46,012 nucleotides of DNA, from contig CBDUEV010000018.1 of NCBI GenBank assembly GCA_965366365.1, forward strand, positions 1 through 46,012, given 5' to 3'. The stretch is from CBDUEV01 sp965366365. Its GTDB lineage: Bacteria > Actinomycetota > Acidimicrobiia > Spongiisociales > JAENVV01. This document shows positions 30,066-38,534 of the stretch, in pieces. The notes under the pieces were generated by a model that was not told where the DNA came from, searched no databases, and was given only the letters and a program-made list of their open reading frames with translations. The first letter of the stretch is position 1; each line of letters opens with the position of its first letter. Position numbers and translations under genes: made by a program.

Positions 30066-30905
30066 ATGAAGCTGGGGTTGGTGGTCCGTTCGGACCGAGA
30101 GGCAGCTGATTCCGTCGCCGACGAAGTCGGTCGGATGGCTGCCGAATACTCGATGGATGTCGTGTGGGTCGAAGAAGAGACCGTGCGAGGAGGCGTGAAA
30201 GGCGACGAGCTGAGCGCCTGCGGTGCCGTCATGGCGATCGGGGGGGACGGGACGGTTCTCGAAGCAGCCCAATACGGTCTGGCGCTCGACGTTCCCATCA
30301 TCGGCGTGAATCTGGGCCGAGTGGGATTCCTGGCCGCCGCCGACGTCGAAGATCTCCCCGCCCTCGTCAAGCTCTTGGCGACCGGCGCGTGGGAGGAGAC
30401 CTCACGAATGACCGTTGAAGCGTCCATCGAGGGGGGAGCGCCGGTATGGGGGCTCAATGACGTGGTCGTCGAGAAGACCACCAGCCAGCGCCTCGTCTCC
30501 CTGGAGGTCCACATCGAAGACGAGAGGTTCCTCACCTATCGGGCGGATGGACTGGTCTTCGCCGGGCCGACCGGTTCGACGGCCTACAACCTCTCCGCCG
30601 GCGGCCCGATCGTCGATCCGTCGGTCGATGCTTTGCTGGTTACTCCGGTTGCCCCGTACTCGCGGTTCACCAGCTCCCTGGTGCTGCCCCCGTCCACGGT
30701 GATTCGTTGCAAGGTGGTGCACGATCGGCCTGCTGCCGTGAATGTGGACGGACACGAACTCGGAGTGGCGCAACCCGGACAAACCGTCTTGATTCGCGGC
30801 GGGGCCCGGCGGGTGCGCTTCGTGGAGTTCGAGAAGCGGTCGTACACCCAGACGGTCAAGACCAAGTTGCGGCTCTATGAAGGTCTGGACGGAGACGCGC
30901 TCTGA
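30066..30905 (+). CDS. nadK: NAD kinase
   Basis: Phosphorylates NAD to NADP using ATP or polyphosphate. The 279-aa protein contains the GGDGT motif with Asp61 (MAIGGDGTVLEA), the VNLGRVGFLA region, the LNDVVVEK NAD-binding motif (Asp variant of NE/D), and AGPTGSTAYNLSAGGPI. ATG 30066 has no strong ribosome site. The stop overlaps the recN ATG by one base (TGATG), so recN is translationally coupled, as in many bacteria with nadK-recN order. Confidence 0.95.
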   Translation: MKLGLVVRSDREAADSVADEVGRMAAEYSMDVVWVEEETVRGGVKGDELSACGAVMAIGGDGTVLEAAQYGLALDVPIIGVNLGRVGFLAAADVEDLPALVKLLATGAWEETSRMTVEASIEGGAPVWGLNDVVVEKTTSQRLVSLEVHIEDERFLTYRADGLVFAGPTGSTAYNLSAGGPIVDPSVDALLVTPVAPYSRFTSSLVLPPSTVIRCKVVHDRPAAVNVDGHELGVAQPGQTVLIRGGARRVRFVEFEKRSYTQTVKTKLRLYEGLDGDAL

Positions 30906-32509
30906 TGCTCGACGAGCTGGCCGTCAAGAACCTCGGGATCCTCTCCGACGCCCGCATCGAGCCGGGCGCCGGCTTGGTGGTGGTCACCGGAGAGACCGGC
31001 ACGGGAAAGACGATGCTCCTCGGCGCGCTTCAGCTGCTCCTCGGCCTCTCGGCGCGCAGTGATCTGGTGGGACCCGACGCCGACGAGACGCTCGTGGAAG
31101 GACGCTTTGTGGATGTCGATGGCGACGAAGTGGTGGTGGCGCGCCGCATCCGAAAGACCGGCCGGTCGCGCGCCTATCTGAACGGGGAGATGGTCCCCCT
31201 CAAGCTGATCGAAGAGCGGTTGAGTGGCCTCGTGGAGGTGGTAGCCCAGCACGACCATCTCGCCATCGGCCGCGAGACGGAGATCAGAGCACTGGTGGAT
31301 CGCCTCATCCCCTCCGAGTCGTACCCGGCGCTGGAGGTGTACCGCAAGGCGTGGGCCCGGCTCCGAGAAGTCGAGCAGGCCAAATCCGAACTCGGGGGCG
31401 ACGTCAGAGCTCTGGAGCGTGATCGGGAGCTATCGGCATGGCAGGCCAAGGAGATCTCCGATTCGGGTTTTGCGCCGGGCGACGACACCGAGCTGGCGCT
31501 CCGAGCCGATCGTCTGCGGAACGCCGACGCCCTCGTCGAGGATCTGTCCCTCGCCCATCGGGCGCTCGGTGCTGCGGCCGACGAAGCCGGCGAGGCGGTG
31601 GCAGCCCTCCGCAAGGCCTCAGGGGTCGATCCCGGCCTCAGTGAGCTCGCTCGAGAAGGCGAGACGATCGCCGAGACGCTGGCGGCATTGTTGGGTGATG
31701 TCCGGAGCGCCGCCGAGCAGGTCGTGCACGACCCCGCCGCCATCGAGTTGGCCGAGTCCCGGCTGGCGCTGTTGGGGGATCTGCGACGCAAATACGGTCA
31801 AACCCTGGACGAGATCTTGGAGTTCGGGAGGAGGGCTGCCTTGCGGGAGGCGGAGTTGGACGAACTCCTCGAGCGGAGAGGCCGGATCGACCAGGACTTG
31901 CGGGAGGCGGTCTCCGGCGCCGAAACCGCCGGCAGGCGCCTCTTGGAGATCCGCAGTCAGGCTGCCGAGGCGCTGGCCGCCCGGACGACGGCACATCTGG
32001 TCGAGTTGGGATTCACCGACCCGGTCGTGGTGATCGGTGTCGAGGAGGGCGATCCGCGACCGCATGGGACGGACCGGCTCAGCTTGAAATTCGCCTCTGA
32101 CAGTCGCCTGGAGCCCGCCGCCGTCACCAGGGTGGCCTCCGGGGGAGAGCTGAGCCGGCTGGTCCTGGCGCTGCGCCTCGCCGGAGGGGCGGGCGACGCT
32201 CCGGTGATCGCCTTCGACGAGATCGACGCCGGAGTGGGCGGCAAAACGGCCTTGGCGCTCGGCAGGAAGCTGGCCGAACTGTCGCAGGATCGGCAGGTGC
32301 TCGTGGTGACCCACCTTCCCCAGGTCGCAGCCTTTGCCGACATGCAGTTCACGGTCGATCGCGACGGGACCACGGCTTCTGTCCGACAGCTGACGGAGGC
32401 GACTCAGATCGACGAGCTGGCGCGGATGCTGGCCGGCCTTGAAGATTCGCATGAAGGCCGCCAGCACGCCGCCGAACTCCGGCGCACCGCCCTCTCGTTC
32501 CGCGCCTGA
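30905..32509 (+). CDS. recN: DNA repair protein RecN
   Basis: SMC-like ATPase used in recombinational repair of double-strand breaks. The 534-aa protein has Walker A GETGTGKT at 29-36, two coiled-coil arms with a central region rich in Ala, Glu and Arg (about 150-370), the ABC signature VASGGELSRLVLAL, and Walker B VIAFDEIDAGVGG. The D-loop/H region is VVTHLPQVAAFAD. It is slightly shorter than the ~550-590 aa usual, from a reduced coiled coil. Being downstream of nadK, it has no separate promoter visible. Confidence 0.95.
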   Translation: MLDELAVKNLGILSDARIEPGAGLVVVTGETGTGKTMLLGALQLLLGLSARSDLVGPDADETLVEGRFVDVDGDEVVVARRIRKTGRSRAYLNGEMVPLKLIEERLSGLVEVVAQHDHLAIGRETEIRALVDRLIPSESYPALEVYRKAWARLREVEQAKSELGGDVRALERDRELSAWQAKEISDSGFAPGDDTELALRADRLRNADALVEDLSLAHRALGAAADEAGEAVAALRKASGVDPGLSELAREGETIAETLAALLGDVRSAAEQVVHDPAAIELAESRLALLGDLRRKYGQTLDEILEFGRRAALREAELDELLERRGRIDQDLREAVSGAETAGRRLLEIRSQAAEALAARTTAHLVELGFTDPVVVIGVEEGDPRPHGTDRLSLKFASDSRLEPAAVTRVASGGELSRLVLALRLAGGAGDAPVIAFDEIDAGVGGKTALALGRKLAELSQDRQVLVVTHLPQVAAFADMQFTVDRDGTTASVRQLTEATQIDELARMLAGLEDSHEGRQHAAELRRTALSFRA

Positions 32510-32561
32510 GAAGGGGATCCTCGTCGACCGCGATGGGGCAGGCACCTCGCTCGTCGATCGG

Positions 32562-32567
32562 TAGGCT
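32562..32567 (+). promoter_or_regulatory. -10 element of the acyl-CoA ligase gene
   Basis: TAGGCT at 32562-32567 precedes a 28-base leader containing GAGGGAG (32584-32590) before GTG 32596. It excludes the in-frame ATG 32533, which would lie upstream of the transcript start. Confidence 0.45.
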
Positions 32568-32595
32568 CGACGCCATCGACGCAGAGGGAGAATCC

Positions 32596-34191
32596 GTGGA
32601 AGTGAGCACTACCCAGTTGACTCCGCTCCTCCACCTCGAGAGGGCTGCCGATGTGTTCCCCGAGAAGACGGCATTCGTACACGGCTCCGTACGGCTCAGC
32701 TACCGGGAGCTCGCCGAGCAGGCGCAGCAGCTGGGACGCAGCCTGCGGAGAGCCGGCATCGAACCGGGGGACCGAGTCGCCTACCTGAGTCCCAACACTC
32801 CGGCACTGCTGGTGGCCCACTTCGGCGTGCCGCTCATCGGGGCGATGTTGGTGGCGATCAATACCCGTCTCTCGGCGGAAGAGATCCTTCACATCTGTGA
32901 CCATTCAGGCGCACGGGCCCTGGTGGTCGACACCGAGTTGGCACAGGTGATCGAACCCGTGGAGAGTCGCTTCTCCACGGTCGAGCAGATCGTGACCATC
33001 GACGAACTGGGGGTCGGGTCGGCCCTCGATTCGATCGACTACGAAGCGTTCCTGCGTCGAGGAGGGGGGGAGCCGATCCCGTGGCGCGTCGACGACGAGC
33101 TACGTCCGATATCCATCAACTACACGTCGGGGACCACCGGCCTCCCCAAGGGTGTGCAATACACGCACCGCGGTGCCTACCTGAATTCGCTGGCCGAGAT
33201 CATCCACAGCCGGCACACGCCCGAAAGCGTCTACCTGTGGACCCTCCCCATGTTCCACTGCAACGGCTGGTGCACCGCCTGGGGCGTGACAGCCATCGGT
33301 GGAACCCACGTCGGTTTGCGGGCCGTAGATGCGGCGGAGATCTGGCGCCTCATCCACCAAGAAGGTGTCACGCACCTCAATGCGGCTCCAACGGTGCTCA
33401 TCGGCATGGCCAATCATCCCGATGCCGCCCCGGTGGAGCGACGCTTCACCATCACGACCGCCGGGGCGCCGCCCAGCCCCACGATCATCGGTCAGATGGA
33501 GGCGCTGGGGGCCGAGATGGTCCACGTCTATGGCCTCACCGAAACATACGGACCCCATACCGTGTGTGAAGTGCAGCCGGGCTGGGCAGAGGTCGACCCG
33601 AGCACCCGAGCCCGTTTCCTGTCCCGACAGGGAGTCGCCTACATCGGGGTCGACCCCATCCGGGTGGTAGACGAAGACATGGCCGACGTGCCCAGAGACG
33701 GATCCACCATGGGTGAAGTCGTCATGCGAGGGAACAATGTGATGGCCGGCTATTACAACGACCCCGCCGCCACCGCCGAGGCGTTCCGAGGTGGATGGTT
33801 CCATTCGGGGGACATGGCGGTCTGGCACGTGGACGGGTATATCGAACTTCGCGACCGATCGAAGGACATCATCATCTCGGGCGGTGAGAACATCTCCACC
33901 ATCGAGGTCGAACAGGCCGTGATGAGTCACCCCGCAGTCTTGGAGGCGGCGGTCGTGGCGGTGCCTCACGAGAAGTGGGGAGAGCGACCGAAGGCCTTTG
34001 TCGTTCTGAAGGAAGGAGCCGAAGTCGGTGAAGCGGAGATCATCGGTCATGTGAAGACGAAGATCGCTCGGTTCAAGGCCCCCGACCAGGTCTCCGTAGT
34101 GGCAGCCCTTCCGAAGACCTCGACTGGAAAGATCCAGAAATACGTCCTCAGAGAGCGAGAGTGGGGCGGCCGGGAGAAGCGAGTGAACTGA
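32596..34191 (+). CDS. Acyl-CoA synthetase (AMP-forming, FadD/AlkK/DmdB-like)
   Basis: Activates a carboxylic acid to its CoA thioester with ATP. The 531-aa protein has the adenylate-forming motifs in order: A3 YTSGTTGLPKGVQYTHRG, A5 YGLTETYGPH, A7/A8 HSGDMAVWHVDGYIELRDRSKD with the hinge, IISGGENISTIEVE, and the catalytic Lys region PKTSTGKIQK. GTG 32596 fits the ribosome site. The group includes medium-chain fatty acid ligases and 3-methylmercaptopropionate-CoA ligases. With a DmdC-like gene about 26 kb away in the window this is suggestive only. It sits between recN and pyrG, where other actinobacteria carry different genes. Confidence 0.88.
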   Translation: MEVSTTQLTPLLHLERAADVFPEKTAFVHGSVRLSYRELAEQAQQLGRSLRRAGIEPGDRVAYLSPNTPALLVAHFGVPLIGAMLVAINTRLSAEEILHICDHSGARALVVDTELAQVIEPVESRFSTVEQIVTIDELGVGSALDSIDYEAFLRRGGGEPIPWRVDDELRPISINYTSGTTGLPKGVQYTHRGAYLNSLAEIIHSRHTPESVYLWTLPMFHCNGWCTAWGVTAIGGTHVGLRAVDAAEIWRLIHQEGVTHLNAAPTVLIGMANHPDAAPVERRFTITTAGAPPSPTIIGQMEALGAEMVHVYGLTETYGPHTVCEVQPGWAEVDPSTRARFLSRQGVAYIGVDPIRVVDEDMADVPRDGSTMGEVVMRGNNVMAGYYNDPAATAEAFRGGWFHSGDMAVWHVDGYIELRDRSKDIIISGGENISTIEVEQAVMSHPAVLEAAVVAVPHEKWGERPKAFVVLKEGAEVGEAEIIGHVKTKIARFKAPDQVSVVAALPKTSTGKIQKYVLREREWGGREKRVN

Positions 34192-34224
34192 CGGAGGCGA
34201 CTCAAGAATGTGACGCTGAGTGTC

Positions 34225-34230
34225 GATACT
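34225..34230 (+). promoter_or_regulatory. Possible -10 of the secreted protein gene
   Basis: GATACT at 34225-34230 lies 27 bases before ATG 34258. No -35 or ribosome site is clear. Confidence 0.3.
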
Positions 34231-34257
34231 GAAGAAGACGCCCACTCTGCGTGACTG

Positions 34258-35004
34258 ATGAAAGCGATCTCTGTGATGCAACGAACCGCCATGGTCATGA
34301 CCCTCATCGGCGCCCTGCTGGCCATCCCGGCCGTGGCGATGGCTGGAGGGCGAGACGCCAAAGTGACGATCTGTCACGTCGGATCCGACGGGAACCCCCG
34401 GACGATCGAGGTTTCCGAGCGGGCCGCCTTCGGTTGGGGACACCTTGACCAAGTCGACGACGATGACGAGTCGCAACGTCGCGTCAACAAGCGGAACCAG
34501 CGGAGCCGTTCGTGGAAGTCGATCAAGGACTCCCAACACTCGAGGGCGAAGATGAAGCGGGCACGTTTGGCGGGACATCTGGCCGCCCACAAACAGGACT
34601 ATCTGGGAGCCTGCGAGTTTCTCGGAGAGACGACCGAGACCACGGTTCCCGCGCCGACGACCACCATCGGGACGACGGTCCCGGCACCCACCACCACGAC
34701 CACCAAGGCGCCCCCTGAGAACCTCTTGCCGGTGGTGGCCTTCGACGTGACTTTTGTCGCGACAGCAAGCGGCTCGACTGCCCATCTCGACGGCGCTGCC
34801 TCCTACGACCCCGAGGGAGTCGCATTGACGTACTCCTGGACGATCGAAACCGCCGGGGTCTTCGGCAGTACCTTCGAGTCCTCGACCGCACCCGTCTGGG
34901 ACAGTTCCGGCGTGTATGCGTCGGGGAGGAGCATCGTGGTCACATTGGAGGTGTCCGACGGCACCTATGTGAACTCCGTCAGCCGAACGGTTTCGGTTCC
35001 CTGA
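34258..35004 (+). CDS. Secreted protein with ICH/Cys motif and PKD/Ig-like domain
   Basis: A 248-aa exported protein. It has an N-terminal signal peptide (hydrophobic stretch at about residues 10-29, cleavage likely after VAMA). A region of about 35-120 contains CHVGSDGNP and ends HLAAHKQDYLGAC. The paired Cys and His positions recall a motif of many bacterial surface proteins that begins ICH and ends H...YLGAC. A Thr/Pro-rich linker (about 124-155) follows, then a PKD/Ig-like beta domain (about 160-248) with DGAASYDPEGVALTYSW. ATG 34273 is an alternative start. It is probably an extracellular or wall-associated protein; ligand and role are unknown. Confidence 0.78.
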   Translation: MKAISVMQRTAMVMTLIGALLAIPAVAMAGGRDAKVTICHVGSDGNPRTIEVSERAAFGWGHLDQVDDDDESQRRVNKRNQRSRSWKSIKDSQHSRAKMKRARLAGHLAAHKQDYLGACEFLGETTETTVPAPTTTIGTTVPAPTTTTTKAPPENLLPVVAFDVTFVATASGSTAHLDGAASYDPEGVALTYSWTIETAGVFGSTFESSTAPVWDSSGVYASGRSIVVTLEVSDGTYVNSVSRTVSVP

Positions 35005-35028
35005 ACCGAGTTGAGATGCGGGGCAGGT

Positions 35029-35062
35029 GCGAGTCGACTCCCCATGTGGGGGGTCGACTCGC
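35029..35062. terminator. 15-bp-stem hairpin between the secreted protein gene and pyrG
   Basis: Bases 35029-35043 pair with 35048-35062 (15 bp, one G-T pair), loop ATGT, with core GAGTCGAC/GTCGACTC. There is no T tract. It lies 12 bases upstream of the pyrG -35, so it ends the upstream message without a U run or acts on the DNA as an operator. It is not in the pyrG leader, because that message is probably leaderless. Confidence 0.6.
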
Positions 35063-35073
35063 GCGACGAGTCG

Positions 35074-35102
35074 TTGGGCGGATCCCGCCGGGGTGCTACG
35101 CT
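35074..35102 (+). promoter_or_regulatory. Promoter of pyrG
   Basis: TTGGGC (35074-35079), a 17-base spacer and TACGCT (35097-35102), then eight bases to GTG 35111. This supports the 553-aa start and a leaderless message. Confidence 0.6.
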
Positions 35103-35110
35103 CACCTCCC

Positions 35111-36772
35111 GTGACGAAATACATCTTCGTAACGGGCGGCGTGGTCTCATCTCTTGGCAAAGGGATCACCGCAGCCTCCCTCGGCCGACTCCTCAAAGCT
35201 CGCGGTCTCAAGGTCGTCTTGCAGAAGTTGGATCCGTACATCAATGTCGACCCCGGCACGATGAATCCCTTCCAGCATGGCGAGGTCTTCGTGACCGACG
35301 ACGGGGGAGAGACCGACCTCGACCTCGGCCACTACGAGCGCTTCACCGGCGTGAACCTGCGACGTGATGCGTCTGTCTCCGCCGGCTCCATCTATCAGGC
35401 GGTCATCCAGAAGGAACGACGGGGCGACTACCTCGGTGGGACCGTCCAGGTGATCCCACACATCACCAACGAGATCAAGGCCCGGATCAAAAGGATGGGG
35501 GACCGAGACGAGGTGGACGTGGTCATCTCCGAGGTCGGCGGCACGGTCGGCGACATCGAAGGACTTCCCTTCCTCGAAGCCATTCGCCAATTCGGCAAGG
35601 ACGTCGGACGGGACAATGTCGCCTACATCCACGTGACCCTGGTGCCCTACATCCCCAGCTCCGAGGAGCTGAAGTCGAAGCCCACCCAGCACTCGGTGGC
35701 TGAACTGCGCAGCCGGGGCATCCACCCCGACGTCATCGTGGTTCGTTCTGACCGACCGATCGACGACTCGATCCGGCGCAAGATCAGTCTCTTCTGCGAC
35801 GTCGACGACGACTCCGTCATCAACGCTCTGGATGCCGGCAACCTGTACGAAGTTCCGTTGATGCTCCACGAGAGCGGCCTCGACAAGGTGATCGTCAAAC
35901 GACTGCGCATCGAGGCGCCGGACCCGGATCTCGCCTCCTGGAAAGCGATGGTCGAGCGGGCAGAGACAGCTGACGAGACCGTCACGATCGGAATCGTCGG
36001 TAAATACGTCGACCTTCCTGACGCCTACCTGTCCGTGGTCGAGTCGCTCCGTCACGGTGCACAGGCCAACGGTGCCCGTTTGGACTTGCGGTGGGTGCCG
36101 TCCGAGGAGATGACCGGTCTGTACGCCTCATCACACATGGAGGGCTTGGACGGCGTCTTGGTCCCCGGCGGCTTCGGGCCGCGCGGTATCGAGGGAAAGA
36201 TCGAGGCGATCCGGTTTGCCCGCGAGAGTCGGATTCCGTTTCTCGGGCTCTGCCTCGGAATGCAGTGTGCGGTGATCGAGTACGCCAGGAACGTGGCAGG
36301 GCTCGCCAACGCTCACAGCGCCGAGTTCGAGCCGACCTCGCCGCATCCGGTCATCGACCTCATGGAAAGCCAGCAGGATGTGTCCGAGAAGGGCGGCACG
36401 ATGCGCCTCGGGCTCTACGCCGCCAAGCTGGCGGAAGGCTCCCTGGTGCGGTCGCTGTATGGAGAGCCGGTCATCTACGAACGACACCGCCATCGGTACG
36501 AGGTGAACAACCGCTATCGACGGGACCTCGAGGAGGCGGGACTCAAGCTCTCCGGCCTCTCGCCCGACGAGAACCTGGTCGAGATCGTTGAGTTGCCGGA
36601 GCATCCCTTCTTCTTGGCCTCGCAGTTCCATCCTGAGTTCAAGTCCCGACCGAATCACCCTCATCCCATGTTCGAAGGGTTCATGCGAGCTGCTCTGGAG
36701 CGGAGGAGGCTGGTCACGGATCCCGCCGCGACGGTCGTCCCCGATTCCGTTCCTCACACGCTTTCGCGATGA
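35111..36772 (+). CDS. pyrG: CTP synthase
   Basis: Makes CTP from UTP, ATP and glutamine. The 553-aa protein has an N-terminal synthetase domain (about 1-270; start TKYIFVTGGVVSSLGKGI with the P-loop-like element) and a C-terminal class I glutamine amidotransferase. The nucleophile is Cys381 in GLCLGMQC and the His/Glu pair lies in FHPEFKS. GTG 35111 gives the family N-terminus; the open frame extends 28 codons further back with no homology. It begins the long co-directional block to cmk. Its stop overlaps the NUDIX start by ATGA. Confidence 0.97.
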   Translation: MTKYIFVTGGVVSSLGKGITAASLGRLLKARGLKVVLQKLDPYINVDPGTMNPFQHGEVFVTDDGGETDLDLGHYERFTGVNLRRDASVSAGSIYQAVIQKERRGDYLGGTVQVIPHITNEIKARIKRMGDRDEVDVVISEVGGTVGDIEGLPFLEAIRQFGKDVGRDNVAYIHVTLVPYIPSSEELKSKPTQHSVAELRSRGIHPDVIVVRSDRPIDDSIRRKISLFCDVDDDSVINALDAGNLYEVPLMLHESGLDKVIVKRLRIEAPDPDLASWKAMVERAETADETVTIGIVGKYVDLPDAYLSVVESLRHGAQANGARLDLRWVPSEEMTGLYASSHMEGLDGVLVPGGFGPRGIEGKIEAIRFARESRIPFLGLCLGMQCAVIEYARNVAGLANAHSAEFEPTSPHPVIDLMESQQDVSEKGGTMRLGLYAAKLAEGSLVRSLYGEPVIYERHRHRYEVNNRYRRDLEEAGLKLSGLSPDENLVEIVELPEHPFFLASQFHPEFKSRPNHPHPMFEGFMRAALERRRLVTDPAATVVPDSVPHTLSR

Positions 36773-37308
36773 GTTCCTTTCTTCGCCTCATCGGCGAAGA
36801 GCGATTGGGCTCCGGATCCTTCCTCCATCTGGACCGTCTCCTGTTTCGCACCCCCGACGGAACGCAGGTGGCGCGCGAGGTGGTCAGACATCCCGGGGCG
36901 GTCGCCTTCCTACCCCTCGATGGTGACGAGGTCGTTCTCATCCGGCAATACCGGGTGGCGGTGGCTGAGGACGTGCTCGAGATGCCGGCGGGCAAACTCG
37001 ACGAACCGGGTGAGGACCTCGTCGAGGCCGTTCGGAGGGAGTGTCGCGAGGAGATCGGGTACGTGCCTCGCACGGTGCGATCGATCGGATCGGTGTATGC
37101 GAGCCCCGGCTTCACCGACGAGCGCATGCACCTGTTCGTCGTGTCGGACCTCGAGTCCGTCGAAGCGGCGCCGGAAGGGATCGAAGAGGAACAGGCCGCG
37201 GTGGTGCGTTTGGCTCTGGACGACGCCATCAGGATGGCCCGGGACGGTTCGATCGTCGACGCCAAGACCCGTCTGGCTTTGGCGCTGGTGGCGATCGAGC
37301 AGACATGA
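36769..37308 (+). CDS. NUDIX hydrolase, ADP-ribose pyrophosphatase type
   Basis: A 179-aa NUDIX enzyme likely to split ADP-ribose or related ADP-sugars. The box G-x5-E-x7-RECREEIG is complete in the segment AGKLDEPGEDLVEAV followed by RRECREEIGY. The upstream LIRQYRVAV and downstream ASPGFTDERMHLF are characteristic of the ADP-ribose pyrophosphatase group. The mycobacterial gene at the same place (Rv1700) is such an enzyme. ATG 36769 overlaps pyrG, and the stop overlaps xerD by ATGA. Confidence 0.93.
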   Translation: MSSFLRLIGEERLGSGSFLHLDRLLFRTPDGTQVAREVVRHPGAVAFLPLDGDEVVLIRQYRVAVAEDVLEMPAGKLDEPGEDLVEAVRRECREEIGYVPRTVRSIGSVYASPGFTDERMHLFVVSDLESVEAAPEGIEEEQAAVVRLALDDAIRMARDGSIVDAKTRLALALVAIEQT

Positions 37309-38177
37309 TTCAGGATCGGGTCGTCGACTATCTCGACTCTCTCGCTATCGAACGCGGTCTCTCTCAACACACCGTGGCGGCATACAAGAACGATCTCTCC
37401 CAGTACCTCTCCTACCTGGGAGACAACCCACCAACGGCCGAGTTGGTGGAAGGCTTCATCGAGACGCTCGCCGACCTCGCCCCCGCCACCGTGGCGCGCA
37501 AGATCGCCTCAGTGCGCGGGTTCCACCGGTTCTTGGTCGCCGAGGAGATCACCACCGACGATCCGACGACTCTCATCGAGACACCCCGTCGCGGGGCACC
37601 GCTCCCGAAGGCGCTGGCGGTGGAGGAGGTGCTGAAGCTTCTCGACGCATGCGATCTGACGACCCCGCTGGGAAGAAGGAACAAGGCGATCCTCGAGTTT
37701 CTGTACGCCACCGGCGCTCGTGTCACCGAACTGGTCGACCTGTCGCTCCACGACCTCGACCTCGTCGACGCATCCGCTCTGGTGACGGGGAAGGGCGACA
37801 AGCAGAGGATCGTTCCCTTGGGCAGGCACGCCGTCGAGGCCCTGGCGGTCTGGTTGGAGGACCGGCTGGCGTTCCGCCGGTCTGAGACGGACGATGGTGC
37901 TGTGTTCCTCAATCGTCGCGGCGGACGTTTGACGCGCCAGGCGATCTGGTCGATCGTCCGCGCGGCCGGGGTGCGGGCTGGTATCGAAGCAGAGCGGCTC
38001 TCGCCCCACGTGCTTCGCCACAGCGCCGCCACCCACATGGTGGAAGGTGGGGCGGATCTGAGAACCGTCCAGGAAATGCTGGGCCACGCTAGTATCTCGA
38101 CCACACAGGTGTACACAAGAGTGTCGCCTCGACATCTCTACGAGATCTACGTCGAGGCCCATCCCCGGAGTAGGTGA
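37305..38177 (+). CDS. xerD: Tyrosine recombinase XerD
   Basis: Site-specific recombinase that resolves chromosome dimers at dif. The 290-aa protein has the N-terminal SAM-like DNA-binding domain (about 1-90). Its catalytic domain has Arg139 in ATGARVTEL, Lys in GKGDKQR, His-x-x-Arg in HVLRHSAATH, His in MLGHASISTT, and nucleophile Tyr270 in VYTRVS. ATG 37305 overlaps the NUDIX stop. Its place after pyrG-NUDIX matches mycobacterial Rv1701c-equivalent neighbourhood and argues for XerD and not a phage integrase. Confidence 0.94.
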   Translation: MIQDRVVDYLDSLAIERGLSQHTVAAYKNDLSQYLSYLGDNPPTAELVEGFIETLADLAPATVARKIASVRGFHRFLVAEEITTDDPTTLIETPRRGAPLPKALAVEEVLKLLDACDLTTPLGRRNKAILEFLYATGARVTELVDLSLHDLDLVDASALVTGKGDKQRIVPLGRHAVEALAVWLEDRLAFRRSETDDGAVFLNRRGGRLTRQAIWSIVRAAGVRAGIEAERLSPHVLRHSAATHMVEGGADLRTVQEMLGHASISTTQVYTRVSPRHLYEIYVEAHPRSR

Positions 38178-38183
38178 CCGAAC

Positions 38184-38531
38184 ATGGTTGACATTGACGC
38201 CGCCCGCATTGCCTTGCGAGCCGAGCGCGACAAGCTGGCTCATCAACTCGATGAGCTGGGAGCCACCGAACAGGGCGAGCTCCGTTCGGCGGGGTTGAGC
38301 CTGTCCAAGGACTTCGCCGACGCAGGGGCGGCAACTGCGGAGCGCACCGAGCTGCTCGGGCTGGCCGGTCAGCTGGCTGCGCAACTCTCCGAGGTCGATG
38401 AGGCGCTGGGCAGCATCGAGGCGGGCACTTACGGAGTCTGCGCCTCCTGCGGCATCGAGATCCCCGAGGCTCGCCTGGAAGCGCGCCCCGCCTCGCTTCT
38501 CTGCGTCGACTGCAAGTCGAAGCTCCGCTGA
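38184..38531 (+). CDS. DksA/TraR-type C4 zinc-finger protein
   Basis: A 115-aa protein with an N-terminal coiled-coil helix pair (about 5-75) and a C-terminal zinc finger CASCGIEIPEARLEARPASLLCVDC, read here as CASCG at about residue 87 and CVDC near the end. This is the DksA/TraR build, in which the coiled coil enters the RNA polymerase secondary channel. The short coil makes it a DksA-like relative and not classical DksA. ATG 38184 is six bases after xerD. An effect on transcription is inferred from the fold. Confidence 0.88.
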   Translation: MVDIDAARIALRAERDKLAHQLDELGATEQGELRSAGLSLSKDFADAGAATAERTELLGLAGQLAAQLSEVDEALGSIEAGTYGVCASCGIEIPEARLEARPASLLCVDCKSKLR

Positions 38532-38534
38532 CGG

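Noticed and set aside
35005..35110. Riboswitch or attenuator for pyrG
   Set aside because: The promoter (35074-35102) lies downstream of the hairpin and the message is probably leaderless, so the hairpin is not in the pyrG transcript.
33100..35259. A 719-codon minus-strand frame opposite the acyl-CoA ligase, the secreted protein gene and pyrG
   Set aside because: It crosses three separate genes with clear motifs and promoters. It has no family signature and is a composition artefact.
37305..38177. Integrase of a mobile element
   Set aside because: The recombinase lies in the conserved pyrG-NUDIX-xerD-scpA order, with no attachment repeats or cargo, so it is the housekeeping XerD.
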